A stretch of 51,178 nucleotides of DNA, from contig URGV01000013.1 of NCBI GenBank assembly GCA_900547455.1, forward strand, positions 1-51,178, written 5' to 3'. Below are positions 50,071-51,178 of the stretch, piece by piece (position 1 is the stretch's first letter; every line of letters begins with the position of its first letter). The notes below the pieces were generated by a model. It did not search any database and was not told where the DNA came from. It worked only from the letters and a program-made list of their open reading frames with translations. The translations under genes and the position numbers were made by a program. Source of the DNA: an uncultured Oscillospiraceae bacterium. GTDB lineage: Bacteria > Bacillota > Clostridia > Oscillospirales > Ruminococcaceae.

Positions 50071-51000
50071 TTACAAATTTTTGATAAATCCATCCTCCCC
50101 AGTTTGCGCAAAAAGCCTGCTCACCGCCTGCATATCCGCGGGCAGGGGGCAGTCCACCCGGATTTCCTGACCGGTCACCGGCTGGGGGAAGGCGATGTGG
50201 CGGCAGTGCAGCGCCTGGCGGGGAATCAGCTTACTCTTCTGCCCGTATAATTCATCCCCCAGCACCGGACAGCCAAGGTAAGCCATGTGCACCCGGATCT
50301 GGTGGGTGCGGCCGGTCTCCAGCACAAAGTCGACCAGCGAAAGCGGCTGCCCCTCCACCGTCCCCTGCGCCAAAACATGGTAGTTTGTCACCGCACGCTG
50401 GCCGTCGGGGGCGACGATGCGGCGCATCTCCTCGGGGAATTCCCGGCGGATGGGCGCGTCCACCCGGCCCTGCGGCTGCGGCGGGCAGCCCAGCAGGATG
50501 GCCTGGTAGGTCTTGTGGAAGTTGTTGGTCACCTTGGCTGCGGCAAAGCGGTTTTTGGCCACCAGCACCGCGCCGCTGGTGTCGCGGTCCAGGCGGTTTA
50601 AGGGGCGGTACATCAGGTCCAGCCTGAGGGCATCGCAGTGGGCGGCAAAGACGTTTGCCAGCGTGTCCGCCGCGTGGCCGCAGGACTGGTGGCAGGGCAT
50701 GTCCGCTGGCTTATTAAAGACCAGCAGGTCGTCGTCCTCATAGGGGATCTCGACCCGGCGGTTGGAGCGGATGAAGTGTTCCACCCCGTGCTCCTGGCTG
50801 TCCAGAAAGGTGACGGCGAGGGTGTCCCCGGCCTGCAGCAGGTCGACGGTGCGGGCGTGCCGGCCGTTGAGCTGCAGGCCCTGGGGGTAGTGTTTTAATT
50901 TGACCAGCGTGCGGGTGGAGTAGCCGTGCTGCTGCTTTAAGTAGCGCTCGACGCTCATCCCGGCGTGGGCGGGGGTGATGGGGTAGGTGATGGTTCGCAT
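50071..51000 (-). CDS. RluA-family pseudouridine synthase
   Basis: A 309-residue RNA pseudouridine synthase. An S4-like N-terminal domain (about 12-60, SVERYLKQQHGYSTRTLVKLK) precedes the catalytic core with the active aspartate D138 in RLDRDTSG. The family motif HQIRVHMAYLGCPVLGD is intact. The ATG at 51000 has CAGGAG upstream; longer frames are not supported. Target RNA (23S rRNA or tRNA) cannot be told from sequence. It is divergent from the partial gene at the window end. Confidence 0.93.
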   Translation of the reverse strand: MRTITYPITPAHAGMSVERYLKQQHGYSTRTLVKLKHYPQGLQLNGRHARTVDLLQAGDTLAVTFLDSQEHGVEHFIRSNRRVEIPYEDDDLLVFNKPADMPCHQSCGHAADTLANVFAAHCDALRLDLMYRPLNRLDRDTSGAVLVAKNRFAAAKVTNNFHKTYQAILLGCPPQPQGRVDAPIRREFPEEMRRIVAPDGQRAVTNYHVLAQGTVEGQPLSLVDFVLETGRTHQIRVHMAYLGCPVLGDELYGQKSKLIPRQALHCRHIAFPQPVTGQEIRVDCPLPADMQAVSRLFAQTGEDGFIKNL

Positions 51001-51082
51001 AAAATCTCCTGTTTTTTTAGTATTTGTTGAATTTTTGTTGTTGCGTTTTTTCCGCTGAGGATATAAAATAAAGGCAGATAGA

Positions 51083-51107
51083 GGGAAATTATAATTTCCC
51101 CTTTTTT
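51083..51107 (+). promoter_or_regulatory. Palindrome with T-run upstream of the last gene
   Basis: GGGAAATTATAATTTCCC (about 51083-51100) is followed by TTTTTT. It could be an operator near the promoter of the divergent genes or a short terminator-like leader. The promoter itself could not be fixed. Confidence 0.35.
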
Positions 51108-51136
51108 GTATATAAAAAAATTCGGGAGGAATGGAC

Positions 51137-51178
51137 ATGAAGAAAATACTGGCTATCCTCATCGCCCTGCTGGCCGCG
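51137..51178 (+). CDS. Start of a secreted protein, cut by the window end
   Basis: Only 14 codons are seen, MKKILAILIALLAA, the start of a signal peptide. The ATG at 51137 follows GGGAGGA at good spacing; an earlier in-frame ATG at 51131 overlaps the ribosome site. No function can be given. Confidence 0.75.
   Translation, partial: MKKILAILIALLAA

Overview
The window looks like a chromosomal segment of an anaerobic, fairly GC-rich, Gram-positive clostridium, most like the Oscillospiraceae/Ruminococcaceae side of the Clostridia. This is an inference from gene content and order; GC content was not computed. The evidence is a small 2[4Fe-4S] ferredoxin, an iron-sulfur two-subunit L-serine dehydratase, the Firmicutes-type glgB-glgC-glgD-glgA glycogen operon, a yaaO-yaaQ-holB-yaaT block, a BofC-like protein, an Asp23 plus FakA pair, and strong AGGAGG ribosome sites with frequent TTG starts. 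No tRNA, rRNA, CRISPR array, insertion sequence or prophage was seen. The window reads as housekeeping core with scattered accessory genes.

Layout. 1-1363: a secreted heptad-repeat protein. 1379-7245: a complete fructose phosphotransferase operon on the minus strand (DeoR-type repressor, 1-phosphofructokinase, EIIABC, HPr, EI), with a helically phased operator array at its promoter. 7417-8530: an MgtE-type magnesium transporter preceded by a leader with a small open frame and an intrinsic terminator. 8629-10622: two tandem DegV/FakB fatty-acid-binding proteins. 10671-17561: a small membrane protein, YebC, a Ser/Thr-rich surface protein, a radical SAM enzyme, an EpsG-like membrane protein and a MATE exporter. 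17571-22467: a two-component system and a class A penicillin-binding protein. 22709-23904: a BofC-domain protein, a glyoxalase-fold protein and ferredoxin. 24120-28728: yaaT, holB, darA, a decarboxylase and a QueG-like reductase. 28769-32867: serine dehydratase, a P-loop ATPase and a methyltransferase. 32877-38974: the glycogen operon. 39264-40404: gap. 40550-44367: a degenerate histidine kinase, an XRE regulator plus membrane protein, an AlkZ-like glycosylase and a nucleotidyltransferase-fold protein. 44377-51000: FakA, Asp23, an oligopeptide-type lipoprotein, YmdB, a CPBP protease and an RluA-type pseudouridine synthase. The window ends in the signal peptide of a plus-strand gene.

How the genes fit together. 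Sugar enters through the fructose PTS, whose general components EI and HPr are in the same operon, and carbon passes through GAPDH or is stored as glycogen. Serine is deaminated to pyruvate, with ferredoxin as a likely electron carrier. FakA and the two FakB-like proteins could form an exogenous fatty-acid activation route. DarA (cyclic-di-AMP), YmdB and YaaT are global regulators typical of Firmicutes.

Points for a second look: the mgtE leader attenuator, the phased fru operator, a histidine kinase that has lost its phospho-acceptor histidine, a basic KPKTTRKK-repeat tail on GlgB, and a Q-N-S variant of the AlkZ catalytic motif.
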